Source: Planctomycetota bacterium
Lineage (GTDB): Bacteria > Planctomycetota > J058
Direction: 5' to 3'
Assembly (NCBI GenBank): GCA_023954375.1
Contig: JAMLIC010000078.1
Coordinates: 1-36,519 of the forward strand
DNA length: 36,519 nucleotides
Of this stretch, positions 7,381 to 16,068 are shown piece after piece. Position 1 is the first letter of the stretch, and every line of letters begins with the position of its first letter. The notes below the pieces were generated by a model. That model worked only from the letters and a program-made list of their open reading frames with translations. It ran no database searches and was not told the origin of the DNA. The translations under genes were made by a program, and so were the position numbers.

Positions 7381-8076
7381 GTGCGGGTCGGCGTGACGAT
7401 GAGCGCCCCCGGTCATCCCAGCTCGCTCGAGGAGCGCCACGTCCCCCCGGCGCGGGAGGCCGTGCACGAGGCCAACAACCTCCTCCAGGCCATCGCCGCG
7501 GAGGCGCATCTCCTGCTCGAGCGGGTCGCGGACCCGACCGACCGCGGCCTCCTGGGTCGGATCGCCGACCAGGCGGTCGCGGCCGGCCAGGCGATCGGTC
7601 GTCTGGTCGACCCGGCGAGCGACGAGGCCCTGACCCCGGTCGGCGTGGCCGAGGTGGTCGACGCGGCGCTGGCCGGGGCGGAGGCGCGCGCCGAGCGCCG
7701 GGGCGTGGCGCTGGTGAGCGACGTCGACCCGGCGTCGGGCCGGCTGCTCGCGCGCCGCTCGCAGCTCGTGCACGCCCTCTTGAACCTGCTGGTGAACGCG
7801 GTGCAGAGCGGCGCGCGCCGCGTGTCGCTCTCCGCGGAGCCCGGCGCGCCCGGACGCGTGCGCGTGCGCGTGCGCGACGACGGGCCCGGCATCCCGCCGC
7901 CGGTCCGCGCCCTGCTCCTCCAGGCGCGCGTCAGCACGAAGCGCAAGGACGAGGGGGCGGGCGACGGCCTGCTCATCGCCCGCAGGGTCGTCGAGGAGCA
8001 CGGGGGCGGGCTGGCGATCGACAGCTCCCCGGGCGAGTTCACCGAGGTCCTCGTGGACCTCCCCGTGGTGGAGTGA
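7381..8076 (+). CDS. Sensorless histidine kinase
   Basis: A 231-residue (or 225 if started at ATG 7399) soluble kinase core. The dimerisation helix carries HEANNLLQAI with the likely phosphoacceptor His29, as in the HELNN class. The ATPase domain follows with N-box LLNLLVNAVQSG, G1 box DDGPGIP and G2 box GAGDGLLIAR. There is no membrane segment, PAS or other input domain, so signal input must come from a partner. The stop overlaps the start of the HDOD gene (TGATG). No response regulator is adjacent; the one at 3323 is a candidate partner, but this is a guess. The start is uncertain because neither a Shine-Dalgarno nor a TANNNT hexamer was found. Confidence 0.85.
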   Translation: MRVGVTMSAPGHPSSLEERHVPPAREAVHEANNLLQAIAAEAHLLLERVADPTDRGLLGRIADQAVAAGQAIGRLVDPASDEALTPVGVAEVVDAALAGAEARAERRGVALVSDVDPASGRLLARRSQLVHALLNLLVNAVQSGARRVSLSAEPGAPGRVRVRVRDDGPGIPPPVRALLLQARVSTKRKDEGAGDGLLIARRVVEEHGGGLAIDSSPGEFTEVLVDLPVVE

Positions 8077-8960
8077 TGCCGCGCGACGACGACGGGCGCC
8101 CCGGGCCCGGGCGGCCGCGCGCCGCCCTGCCGCTCTCGGCGCTCCCGCGGCTCCCCGCGCCGCTCGCGGACCTGCTCCTGCTGGCGAGCAACGCGTCGGC
8201 GACCGCCCGCGACCTGCGCGACGCGGTCGAGCAGGTCCCGTCGTTCGCCGCGTGCGTGCTCCGCGCCCTCTCCGCCCCGGGCGAGGGGCACGGCGCGGCG
8301 GCGTCCATCGACCAGGCCCTGCGCGAGGTCGGCACGCGCGGCGTGCGAGGCGTGGTCTCCGCCCTCGCCCTGACCCCCCTGTTCGAGCCGTCGCCCGGCG
8401 CCAGGGTGGACGGGGCGGCCGTCGCGGCCCACGGCGTCGCCTGCGCGCTGTGGATCGCCGAGCTCGCCGCTGCGCTCGGGCGCCAGCCGTCCGTCCACCT
8501 CGTCACCGCGGCGCTGATGCACGACGTCGGGATGGTCCTGCTCGACCGGTTCCTCGGGGCCGAGTTCGAGGCCGCGCGCGCCCGCGCCCGCGCGGAGGAC
8601 CGCCACCACGCCCAGGTGGAGCAGGACCTGGTCGGCATCACCCACGCCCGCGCCGGGGCGCTCCTCTGCGCGCGCTGGGCGCTCCCGCCGGCGGTCACCG
8701 CGCTGGTCGCCGGCCACCACGGGGAGGACGGCGCCCCGGACGCCGTGCTGCTGGCGGCGGGCGACCACCTCGCGGCGCGGCACGGCGCGCCCGCGCTGCC
8801 CGGCGCCCCGCCGCGCCCGCTCCCCGCCGTGGCCGGCGCCGCCCTCGGGGTCACCCCGGCGCTCCTCGACGGCCTCGCCGCGCGCGCGCCGGCGGTGGCC
8901 GCGCGCGTGCAGGCGATCCGGCGGGCCGCGGCCCCGCCCGACGTGCTTGACAACCCCTGA
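8076..8960 (+). CDS. HDOD domain protein
   Basis: A 294-residue protein matching the HDOD family, HD-like signalling modules without full phosphodiesterase motifs. Typical segments are the opening helices with LPAPLADLLLLA, the central ALMHDVGMVLLD (a partial HD), HARAGALLCARWALP, and the following VAGHHGED. HDOD proteins act in bacterial signal transduction, often with kinases or cyclic-nucleotide pathways. Its ATG overlaps the histidine kinase stop (TGATG), so the two are translationally coupled and probably work together. No extra effector domain is visible. Confidence 0.83.
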   Translation: MPRDDDGRPGPGRPRAALPLSALPRLPAPLADLLLLASNASATARDLRDAVEQVPSFAACVLRALSAPGEGHGAAASIDQALREVGTRGVRGVVSALALTPLFEPSPGARVDGAAVAAHGVACALWIAELAAALGRQPSVHLVTAALMHDVGMVLLDRFLGAEFEAARARARAEDRHHAQVEQDLVGITHARAGALLCARWALPPAVTALVAGHHGEDGAPDAVLLAAGDHLAARHGAPALPGAPPRPLPAVAGAALGVTPALLDGLAARAPAVAARVQAIRRAAAPPDVLDNP

Positions 8961-9066
8961 CGCCGCGCCGGGGATGCTGCCCCTCGCGCCCTCCGGCTCG
9001 CGCGCACGCCGAAGCATCGGCGCTCGGGGGGCTCGGGGCGGCGCTCGGGGGGATGACCACGTGGGG

Positions 9067-9072
9067 TATCGT
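9067..9072 (+). promoter_or_regulatory. -10 hexamer for LptC/OstA-like gene
   Basis: TATCGT, 6 nt before GTG 9079. It decides in favour of this GTG over upstream in-frame starts, because the encoded protein then begins just before its hydrophobic anchor. Confidence 0.5.
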
Positions 9073-9078
9073 CGGCTC

Positions 9079-12000
9079 GTGCCCTTCCCGCGAGAGACCG
9101 CGCGCCAGCTCCCCTGGGCCCTGCTCCTCCTGGGGACGCTCGCCGCGGTCGTCCCGCTCGCCTCGGGCGACTGGGACCCGCCGTGGCTCCGCGTCGCGCA
9201 GCGGCCGGTCAGCCAGGTGGGTCCCGAGACGAGCCTCGAGGTCCCCGACGTCCCGGCGCGCTTCGCGGCCCGGGGCCCCGTCGGGACCGGCGGCACGTGG
9301 ACGCTCACGGGCGAGCGCGTCGTGCCGGTGGACCCGCCCCTGGCCCACGACCTGGTCGCCCCCCGCCTGGTCCTCCGCCGCGGGGAGCAGGTCATGGCGG
9401 AGCTGTCGGCCGCCCGCGGGCAGGTGCGCCTCCCCGGGCGCTCGGGCGAGGCCGGTGAGGGGCCGGTCGTGCGCATCGTCCTCGTCGACGACGTGCGGCT
9501 CGTCCAGGGCGACATGACCGCCGTCACCGACGAGCTCACGGTGTGGCTCCATCGCGAGCGGTTCGACCCGGCGACCGGCGGCGTGCGCGCGAGCGCCCCG
9601 GGCCCGGTCACGCTGCGGCTCGGCGCGGCCGGGCAGGAGCTCACGGCGGCCGGGCTCCAGGCGACGCTCGTGCCGCTGGACCTCGACCTGCGCGGGCCGG
9701 TCGCGCTCCGCGCGCTCGAGCGCCCCGCCGACGCGGCGCCCGCGCGCGGGCGGCCCGAGGACGCGGCGCGCCGCGGCCCGCTCACCCGCGCCCTCGAGGG
9801 CCACGCGCGCGCCGCGCGCCTCCGGGGAGCGCTCACCCCCGGGCCCCGCGCCGGCGCCCCCGACGCCGCGGGGGCCATCCCCGCGCGGCTGACGCTCGAG
9901 CTCGACGACGTCGACCTCCGCGCCGCCGCGCCCCACGACGACGCCCTGCGCTGCGACACCCTCCGCCTCGCGCTCATCCGGGCGCCGGCGGGCGCGCGCG
10001 CCGGCCTGGGCGGCCTGGCCGGCCTGGCGCCCGCGCCCCACCTGCACACCGCCGGGTCCGCGTTCATGCTCGAGGAGGTCGCGGCCCGAGGTCGGGTGCG
10101 CGCGCGCGTGCGGCAGGGCGACGGCCCCGCCCTCCACGTCGAGGCCGACGCCCTCGTGGAGCGACCGGGCGCGCGCCGCGTCGAGGCCACCGGCCAGCCG
10201 GCCCGGGTCGAGGACCCGGCCCGCGGCTGGGTCGAGGCCCCGACGCTCCACCTGACGCGCGAGTCGGTCGACGGCGGCGCCGCCGTGCGCATCGAGGCGG
10301 GCGGCGGCGAGGTCCGCTTCTCCGTCACGGAGCCGGCGCGCGGCGCCACGCCCGCCGCCGCGGCCTGGACGGGCCGCGCCCGGCGGCTCGAGGCGCGCCT
10401 CCTGCCGGCCGGCGGGGAGGGCGCGGGGCCCGAGCCGGACGACGCCCGGCCCCCGTCGGCGCTCACGCGGCTGGACCTCCTCGTCCTCGAGGGGGCCCCC
10501 GGCGACGAGGTCGTGCTGGAGCGCGACGGCGGGGGCGGCCGGATCGACGCGCAGGCCCTGCGCTGGGAGGGCGGCTGGCTCCAGGTCGAGGGGGCGCCCG
10601 CCACGGCGCGGCTGGGGCCCGCGCTCACGGGCGACGCGCCCTGGCGCGCGAGCGCGCGGCGCCTCCGGGCGCGGCTCGACCCGTCGGCGCTCGCCGGCGG
10701 CGAGGATGACGACCCGCTCGCCCGGGCCGTCGCGGCCGTGAGCGCGCTCGAGGCCGAGGGCCAGGTCGAGGTCGCCCGCGAGGACGCCGCCTCCCCCCGC
10801 CGCGCCCTCGCCCTGGCGGGCGAGCGCCTCTCGTGGTCACGCCGGCGGGCGCGCCTCGACCTCGCCGGACCGCCCGCCAGCGTGGAGGTCGGCCAGACGA
10901 CGCTGCGCGCGCCGGCCCTCTCCTACGACCTCGCGACCGGAGCGCTTCGAGGCCGCCGGCCCCTGCGCCCTCGACGTGCGGCCCGAGCGCGACGGGGGCG
11001 TCGTCACCGTCCACGCGGCGCGCGCCACGGGGCGGCTGGACCCCCGTCCGGCGGCCTGGGGCGCGGCGACGCGCGCGCGCCGCGACGCGCGGCGGGCCGG
11101 GGCCGGGCTCGCCCTGCCGTCGACGCTCCAGGCGCTGACGCTCGAGGGCGACGGCGCCGCGCGGGTGCGCGTGGCGGGCGCGGGCGGCCTCGCCGCCGCC
11201 GCCGACCGCGTCACCTGGGACGCGGCGCGCGGCCGCGCCCTGCTGGAGGCGCGGGCCGGGGCGCCGCCCTGCCGGGTCGCCACCGTCGAGGCGGCCCTCG
11301 AGGCCGCGCGCGTGGAGGTCTGGCCCTCGTCCGCGCCGGGGCGCGCGCGCGCGCTCGTCGTGGCCTCGTCCCCGGACGGCGGGCGGGCGCGCCTCCGCGG
11401 GCGCGTGCCCGGCGCCGACGGGCCGTTCGAGCTCACGAGCGGTGGGTGGCCGTCGAGGTCTGGGAGCCGGCGCGCGCCGAGCGGGCCGGGCGGGACGCGG
11501 CGGCGGGGCGCCCGCCCCGCCTCGCGGACCGCCCCCTCGCCGACCACGCGCCGGCCCCGTTCGGCCTCCTCCTGGCCGGCGGCGCGGGCGGGGTGGCGGT
11601 CGACGGCGCGCTCGGGGGCTCGTCCGGCGCCGACGGCGGCGCGGCGGCGCCGCTGCGGATGCGGGCCGCGCGCCTCGTGGGCGACGGCGCCGCCGAGACG
11701 CTGCGGCTCGAGGGGGCGCCCGGGCGGCCGATCCTCCTGGCCCGCGGCGACCTGGCCCTCGAGGCGCCGCGCGCGCGGCTGGCCCTCCTGCGCGCGCGCG
11801 AGGCGGTCCGCGTGGAGCTCGACGAGCCCTGGCGCTGCGCGCTCCCGTCGAGCGGCGAGGCGGCGCCCGGCCACGCCGCCGGGCGCGGCCCCCTCGCCGC
11901 CCTCGTCGACGTGGGCGCCGGGCGTCAGCCGGGCGGCCCGCCGAAGGACCCGGCCGCGCTCCTCCGCTCGCTCCTCGAGCTCGACGGGCGGGGCGGGGTC

Positions 12001-12159
12001 GAGGTGGTCACGTCCGCGGTGCGCGCGCGCGCCGACGCCGTGTCGCTCGGCGGCCGCCCCGGCGAGCTGGTCCTCCGCGGCGACCCCGTTGAGGTGAGCC
12101 GCGGCGCCCTCCGCAGCCGCGGCCTCGAGCAGGTGCTGCGCGTCGACGAGCTCAGGTGA
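9079..12159 (+). CDS. Large LptC/OstA-like envelope protein (two internal frame shifts)
   Basis: The product (1026 residues if read straight) starts with a single N-terminal anchor (LPWALLLLGTLAAVVPLA) followed by repeated beta-rich segments such as VVRIVLVDDVRLVQGDMTA, in the style of LptC/LptA (OstA) proteins that form the periplasmic LPS bridge. The KdsC domain upstream supports an LPS role. The usual LptC is about 190 residues, so this is a greatly extended relative. Between about 10939 and 11437 the sensible coding sequence moves to the next frame (for example DRVTWDAARGRALLEA) and then returns; the intervening straight-frame translation is an Arg/Gly-rich shadow. One extra G near 10939 and one missing G near 11437 would restore a continuous protein. 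The assignment to the LptC/LptA group is moderate; the anchor and beta-rich pattern are clear. Confidence 0.65.
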   Translation: MPFPRETARQLPWALLLLGTLAAVVPLASGDWDPPWLRVAQRPVSQVGPETSLEVPDVPARFAARGPVGTGGTWTLTGERVVPVDPPLAHDLVAPRLVLRRGEQVMAELSAARGQVRLPGRSGEAGEGPVVRIVLVDDVRLVQGDMTAVTDELTVWLHRERFDPATGGVRASAPGPVTLRLGAAGQELTAAGLQATLVPLDLDLRGPVALRALERPADAAPARGRPEDAARRGPLTRALEGHARAARLRGALTPGPRAGAPDAAGAIPARLTLELDDVDLRAAAPHDDALRCDTLRLALIRAPAGARAGLGGLAGLAPAPHLHTAGSAFMLEEVAARGRVRARVRQGDGPALHVEADALVERPGARRVEATGQPARVEDPARGWVEAPTLHLTRESVDGGAAVRIEAGGGEVRFSVTEPARGATPAAAAWTGRARRLEARLLPAGGEGAGPEPDDARPPSALTRLDLLVLEGAPGDEVVLERDGGGGRIDAQALRWEGGWLQVEGAPATARLGPALTGDAPWRASARRLRARLDPSALAGGEDDDPLARAVAAVSALEAEGQVEVAREDAASPRRALALAGERLSWSRRRARLDLAGPPASVEVGQTTLRAPALSYDLATGALRGRRPLRPRRAARARRGRRHRPRGARHGAAGPPSGGLGRGDARAPRRAAGRGRARPAVDAPGADARGRRRRAGARGGRGRPRRRRRPRHLGRGARPRPAGGAGRGAALPGRHRRGGPRGRARGGLALVRAGARARARRGLVPGRRAGAPPRARARRRRAVRAHERWVAVEVWEPARAERAGRDAAAGRPPRLADRPLADHAPAPFGLLLAGGAGGVAVDGALGGSSGADGGAAAPLRMRAARLVGDGAAETLRLEGAPGRPILLARGDLALEAPRARLALLRAREAVRVELDEPWRCALPSSGEAAPGHAAGRGPLAALVDVGAGRQPGGPPKDPAALLRSLLELDGRGGVEVVTSAVRARADAVSLGGRPGELVLRGDPVEVSRGALRSRGLEQVLRVDELR
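10936..10942 (+). other. Probable frameshift site 1 (extra G)
   Basis: Upstream the coding frame reads ...SYDLAT; downstream the natural reading is ERFEAAGPCALDV in the next frame. Removing one G of the GG at 10939-10940 joins them. Confidence 0.55.
11434..11440 (+). other. Probable frameshift site 2 (missing G)
   Basis: The shifted frame reads GPFELT up to here, and the original frame resumes as ERWVAVEVWEP. One added G in the CACGAG at 11434-11439 joins them. It compensates the change at 10939. Confidence 0.55.
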
Positions 12160-12171
12160 GCGCGGCTCGCG

Positions 12172-13440
12172 CTACCTCGGCGTGAACTCCGCCTGCAGCC
12201 GCTTGAACGTGGCCGCCGCGCGGAGCGGGGCCAGGTACGGGTCCTCGGCCAGCCAGCGGACGACGCGCGTCGCGGGCTTCTTGCCCAGGACCGGGGCGCG
12301 CTCGAGCGCCTCCGCGACGCGCAGCGCCTCCTCGTCGTCGCGGCTCGTGGCGAGGACCCACAGCCGGTAGAGGTCGTCGTTGACGACCTGGTGGCCGGCG
12401 GGCTGCGGCACCGCGCGCACGATCCCCGAGACGAGCGCCAGGTCGCGCCGGGCGGCCGCCTGGCGGCCGCCGAGCGCCATGACCTGCGCGCGCAGGTAGA
12501 GGAGCGCGACGAGGCCCGGATCGCCGAGGAGGACCTGGTCGAGGCGCGCGCGGACCTCGTCCGCCGCGACGCGCGGCCAGCGCGGCTTCGAGTCCTCCGG
12601 GTAGAGGAGCCCGAGGGCGTGCATGAGCAGCCAGGGGACGTGGCGCGCGCCCTCCTCCGCGCCGGGGCGGAGCGCCGCCTCGATCAACGCCTGCGGGTCG
12701 TCCGCCCGGTAGCGGTAGGCCTCGAGCATGTCGTGGCGGGTCCGCATGAGCAGCGCGAACAGGTGCGGCGGGTCCACGCGCAGGTAGCGGCCCCACTCGA
12801 CGAGCGCCTCGGCGCCGTACTCGTTGGTGCGCGCGAACGTGCCGGCGTACTCCCAGCGCCCCGTGCGGTCCTCGGGGTCGAGGGCCACGGCCCGCTCGAG
12901 CAGCGGCAGCGCCTCCGCGTCGCGGTCGCGGGGCAACGCCTGGGTGGAGCTCACCAGGGCGGCCGCCTCGGCCCGCGCCTCGGGCGTGACCTCGGGCCGC
13001 GGCGCCGGACGCGGTGGGAGCGCGGAGGCCCACAGCGGGTCCGGCGGCGCCGGGGGCGCGGAGCGTCGACCCAGCGCGTGGTCGAGCGCCTCGAGCTCGT
13101 GGCGCAGCGCCGCCTCCAGGGCCGGCTGGCCGGCGACGCGGGCCGCCACCAGCGTCCGCGCCTGGTCGCCGAGGGCAGGGCGGCCCCAGTGGGCCGCCAG
13201 GCGCGCGAGCAGGACCGCCCGCCCCAGCGGCCCCTCCAGCTCCTCGACCTCGCGGCGCAGCGCCTCCTGCGCCGCGCCGTCCAGGGCGGCCCCCGCCCGC
13301 GCCAGGAGCAGGCTGGCCTCGGGGTCGCCGGGCGCGCCGCGCAGGGCGCCCTGGGCCGCCCGGGCGGCGCCGGCCGCGTCGCCCAGGGCGAGGAGCGCGA
13401 AGCCCACGTCCCGCGCCCGGCGCGGGCTCGCCGGCGGCCG
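12172..13440 (-). CDS. C-terminal TPR-rich part of the Ser/Thr kinase (out of frame)
   Basis: About 420 residues in the frame next to that of the kinase at 12951-15959. They begin with the segment RPPASPRRARDVGF and run to a TAG at 12172. Content is alpha-helical and TPR-like (for example DVGFALLALGDAAGAARAAQGAL and ALPLLERAVALDPEDRTGRWEYAG). No independent start or promoter is evident at its beginning, so it is best read as the continuation of the kinase after a one-base loss near 13437. The stop lies 12 nt from the stop of the convergent LptC/OstA-like gene. If the frame break is real, the protein would lose this C-terminal part. Confidence 0.6.
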   Translation of the reverse strand, partial: RPPASPRRARDVGFALLALGDAAGAARAAQGALRGAPGDPEASLLLARAGAALDGAAQEALRREVEELEGPLGRAVLLARLAAHWGRPALGDQARTLVAARVAGQPALEAALRHELEALDHALGRRSAPPAPPDPLWASALPPRPAPRPEVTPEARAEAAALVSSTQALPRDRDAEALPLLERAVALDPEDRTGRWEYAGTFARTNEYGAEALVEWGRYLRVDPPHLFALLMRTRHDMLEAYRYRADDPQALIEAALRPGAEEGARHVPWLLMHALGLLYPEDSKPRWPRVAADEVRARLDQVLLGDPGLVALLYLRAQVMALGGRQAAARRDLALVSGIVRAVPQPAGHQVVNDDLYRLWVLATSRDDEEALRVAEALERAPVLGKKPATRVVRWLAEDPYLAPLRAAATFKRLQAEFTPR

Positions 13441-15959
13441 TCGTGCGGGGCCCCGTCGGGCACGTCGGCGGCGGCGAGCGCGTCGAGGTCGGCCCGCGCG
13501 CCGGCGACGTCGCCGCGCTCGGCGCGCCGGCGGGCGCGGGCGGCGCGGGCGACCGGGTCGGCCTCGACGAGCGCGTCGCCGAGCTCGGCGTCCGCGTCGA
13601 GGTCGGCGCGCAGGAGGGCGAGGGCGCCGCCGCGCAGGCCGTCCAGGCGCGCCGTCACGTCCTCGCCCGCCCAGCGCCGCGCCCGCAGGAGCGCGACCTC
13701 GAGCTCCGGCGGAGCGTCGCGGAGGCCGGGGTCGACCAGGCGCAGGGCCTCGAGCGGGCGCCCGAGCGCCAGGAGCGCCTCGACCAGCGCGCGGGCCGTC
13801 GGGGCGTGCCGCGGATCGGCCTCGTGCGCGCGGCGCCACGCCTCGGCCGCCTCGCGCGGGCGGCCCGCCAGCGTCCAGGCCTCGGCCACGCGGCGGTGAC
13901 CGACGACCGGCCGCGGCGCCGCCGCGACGACCTCCTCGAACGCCGCGCGCGCCTCCTCGTCGCGCCCCAGGCGGGCCAGCGCCCGCCCGCGGGCCGCGCG
14001 GATGGCGAGCAGGTCGTCGCGGCCGAGCCCGTCGACGCGCTCGAGCGCCGCCAGGGCTGCGGTCAGGGCGCCGGGGTCCGCGGCGTCGTCGAGGGCCACG
14101 AGCGCGCGCAGGAGGGGCACCCGCGGCTCGTCGCCCGCCGCGTCGAGCGCCGCCGCGACCTCCTCGGCCGCGCCGAGGCGGCGCGCCGCGCGGGCCAGGA
14201 CCAGGTGCGGCGCCGGCCCGTTGGCGCCGTGGTCGAGGGCCTCCCGGGCGCAGGCGCGCGCCCGCACGGCGCCGGCGGTCGTGCGCGCGCTCAGCGCGAG
14301 CTCCGCGCGCGCCAGGAGCCCCTGCGCCAGGGCGGCGTCGAGCGGGGCCGGATCGGCCCCCGGCGGCATGGCGGCGGCCCGCGCCGCCCGCGCCCGCTCG
14401 AGCGCCTCGTCCAGGGCCGCCGCGCGCGCCGGGTCCGCGGCGTCCTCGTCGGGCGGCGGCCCGGCGCGCGCCTGCTCGAGCGCCGCCGCCGCCCGCGTGG
14501 CCGCCTCCTGCCAGGCGATCCGCGCCTGGTCGGCCTGGTAGCGCCGCACGCCCAGCCGCACCGCGACCGCGAGGCCCGCGAGGATCAGGAGCCCGGCCGC
14601 GAGCATGCCGAGCATCGCCCCGATCGAGCGGCGGTGCCGCTCCACGTGGCGGGCGACGAGCGTCGCCCGCGACACGCGCTGCGCCAGGGGCGGCTCGCCG
14701 CGGCGCCAGCGCTCGAGGTCAAGGGCGAGGTCGGCCGCCGACGCGTAGCGGTCCTCCGGCGCCTTCGCCATCGCCTTGAAGCAGATCAGCTCGAGCGCCG
14801 GCTCGAGGACCCCGCGGTCGGCGAAGGGGAGCGGCGGCTCGTCGACGATCTTGCGGTAGAGCTCGAGCGCCGACTCGGAGTGGAACGGCAGGGTCCCGGT
14901 CGCCATCTCGTAGAGGAGGACGCCGAGCGCGTAGACGTCGCTGCGCGGCCCGATCGCATCGGTCCGCCCGGCCGCCTGCTCGGGCGACATGTAGAAGGGC
15001 GTGCCGAGCACCGAGCCCTCGACCGTGAGCTTCGTCTCGCCGCCGAGGTTCTTGGCCAGCCCGAAGTCGGTCACGAGCGGCCGCCCGTCCGGGTGCAGGA
15101 GGACGTTGGCCGGCTTGAGGTCGCGGTGCACGTAGCCGCGCGCGTGCGCGTGCTCGATGGCGCGCGCCACCGCCGCCAGGACCCGCACCCGCTCGGGGAG
15201 CTCGAGCCGCGGCAGGGCCTTCGAGAGGTCCGGCCCCTCGACGAGGTCCATCGTGTAGTAGAGGATCCCCTCCCACTCGCCCGAGTCGTGGATCCGCAGG
15301 ATGTTCGGGTGCTCGAGCTCCGCCTGGGCCCGGGCCTCGCGCCGGAAGCGGTGGAGCTGCGCCTCGGTGGCGCGCTCCCCCGCGAGCACCACCTTGAGCG
15401 CCACGACCTGCCCCGTCTCGGCGTGGCGCGCGCGGTAGATCGCGCCCATGCCGCCCCTGGCCAGCTGGGCCTCGAGCACGTAGTGCGAGAAGACCCGCGG
15501 GCCGCCGCCGGGGGCGAGGAACGGGTCGCGCTCGAACCGCTGCGAGCCCGTGGCCGTCTGGCGGAGCGCCGCCTCTCGCCGGTGCACGGCGGACGGCGTG
15601 AGCGTGCTCCCCGCGGGCGGGACCGGGACCGGCGCGCCGCAGCGACCGCAGGGCTCCTCGCGGTACTGCGGCCCGGCGGCGAGGTAGCGCCCCTGCCCGC
15701 ACGACGGGCAGGTCCTCAGGCAGCGCGCCAGCTCGGCCTTCAGCTGCAGGAGCGCCTCGGGGGTCAGCCGCCGCTCGCGCACGAGCACCTGGCTGAGGCT
15801 GAGCGCCTGGCCCTGCCCCAGCGCCCGCGCCTGCGCCGCCAGCGCGGGCCCCACGACCTGCGCGTCGAGCAGCCCCATGGCGACGCCCAGCCGCGCGAGG
15901 ACGTAGTCCTCCTCGCTGCGCCAGGCAGGTCCGCCGCTCGAGGAGCCCCCCGGGTTCAC
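12951..15959 (-). CDS. Membrane Ser/Thr protein kinase with zinc ribbon and TPRs (frameshifted)
   Basis: From GTG 15959 the order is: a helical region; a zinc ribbon (CPSCG and, about 17 residues on, CGRCG); a complete Hanks-type kinase domain (about 158-420) with RGGMGAIY, VALK (Lys189), HRDLKPANVLL (Asp280), DFG (Asp298) and SPEQ; a transmembrane helix near 445-468; then TPR-like repeats. The kinase faces the cytoplasm; the TPRs follow the membrane segment. Sensible coding stops near 13437; the remaining open frame to 12951 is an Arg/Pro-rich shadow and the true continuation is in the neighbouring frame (12172-13440), giving roughly 1260 residues if repaired. TACGCT ends 6 nt before GTG 15959, favouring it over GTG 15965. 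Such kinases are abundant in Planctomycetota and Myxococcota. Confidence 0.85.
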   Translation of the reverse strand: MNPGGSSSGGPAWRSEEDYVLARLGVAMGLLDAQVVGPALAAQARALGQGQALSLSQVLVRERRLTPEALLQLKAELARCLRTCPSCGQGRYLAAGPQYREEPCGRCGAPVPVPPAGSTLTPSAVHRREAALRQTATGSQRFERDPFLAPGGGPRVFSHYVLEAQLARGGMGAIYRARHAETGQVVALKVVLAGERATEAQLHRFRREARAQAELEHPNILRIHDSGEWEGILYYTMDLVEGPDLSKALPRLELPERVRVLAAVARAIEHAHARGYVHRDLKPANVLLHPDGRPLVTDFGLAKNLGGETKLTVEGSVLGTPFYMSPEQAAGRTDAIGPRSDVYALGVLLYEMATGTLPFHSESALELYRKIVDEPPLPFADRGVLEPALELICFKAMAKAPEDRYASAADLALDLERWRRGEPPLAQRVSRATLVARHVERHRRSIGAMLGMLAAGLLILAGLAVAVRLGVRRYQADQARIAWQEAATRAAAALEQARAGPPPDEDAADPARAAALDEALERARAARAAAMPPGADPAPLDAALAQGLLARAELALSARTTAGAVRARACAREALDHGANGPAPHLVLARAARRLGAAEEVAAALDAAGDEPRVPLLRALVALDDAADPGALTAALAALERVDGLGRDDLLAIRAARGRALARLGRDEEARAAFEEVVAAAPRPVVGHRRVAEAWTLAGRPREAAEAWRRAHEADPRHAPTARALVEALLALGRPLEALRLVDPGLRDAPPELEVALLRARRWAGEDVTARLDGLRGGALALLRADLDADAELGDALVEADPVARAARARRRAERGDVAGARADLDALAAADVPDGAPHDGRRRARAGRGTWASRSSPWATRPAPPGRPRAPCAARPATPRPACSWRGRGPPWTARRRRRCAARSRSWRGRWGGRSCSRAWRPTGAALPSATRRGRWWRPASPASRPWRRRCATSSRRSTTRWVDAPRPRRRRTRCGPPRSHRVRRRGPRSRPRRGPRRPPW
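13431..13441 (-). other. Probable frameshift site in the kinase gene
   Basis: Minus-strand coding changes from ...VPDGAPHD to RPPASPRRARDVG in the neighbouring frame inside a GGCGGCCG stretch. Adding one base restores one continuous protein. Confidence 0.55.
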
Positions 15960-15965
15960 GCCCAC

Positions 15966-15971
15966 AGCGTA
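15966..15971 (-). promoter_or_regulatory. -10 hexamer for the Ser/Thr kinase gene
   Basis: TACGCT on the minus strand, 6 nt before GTG 15959. It identifies this GTG as the start on a leaderless mRNA. The identical hexamer precedes the ammonia-lyase gene. Confidence 0.5.
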
Positions 15972-16068
15972 ACGGGTCGCCGCCGCCCCGCGCTCGCCTG
16001 CCGACGGCCGACCGCCGCGGGCTCGTCAGGGCTGGCCACGGCACGCCAGGCGAGGAAGCGGCGGCTCA

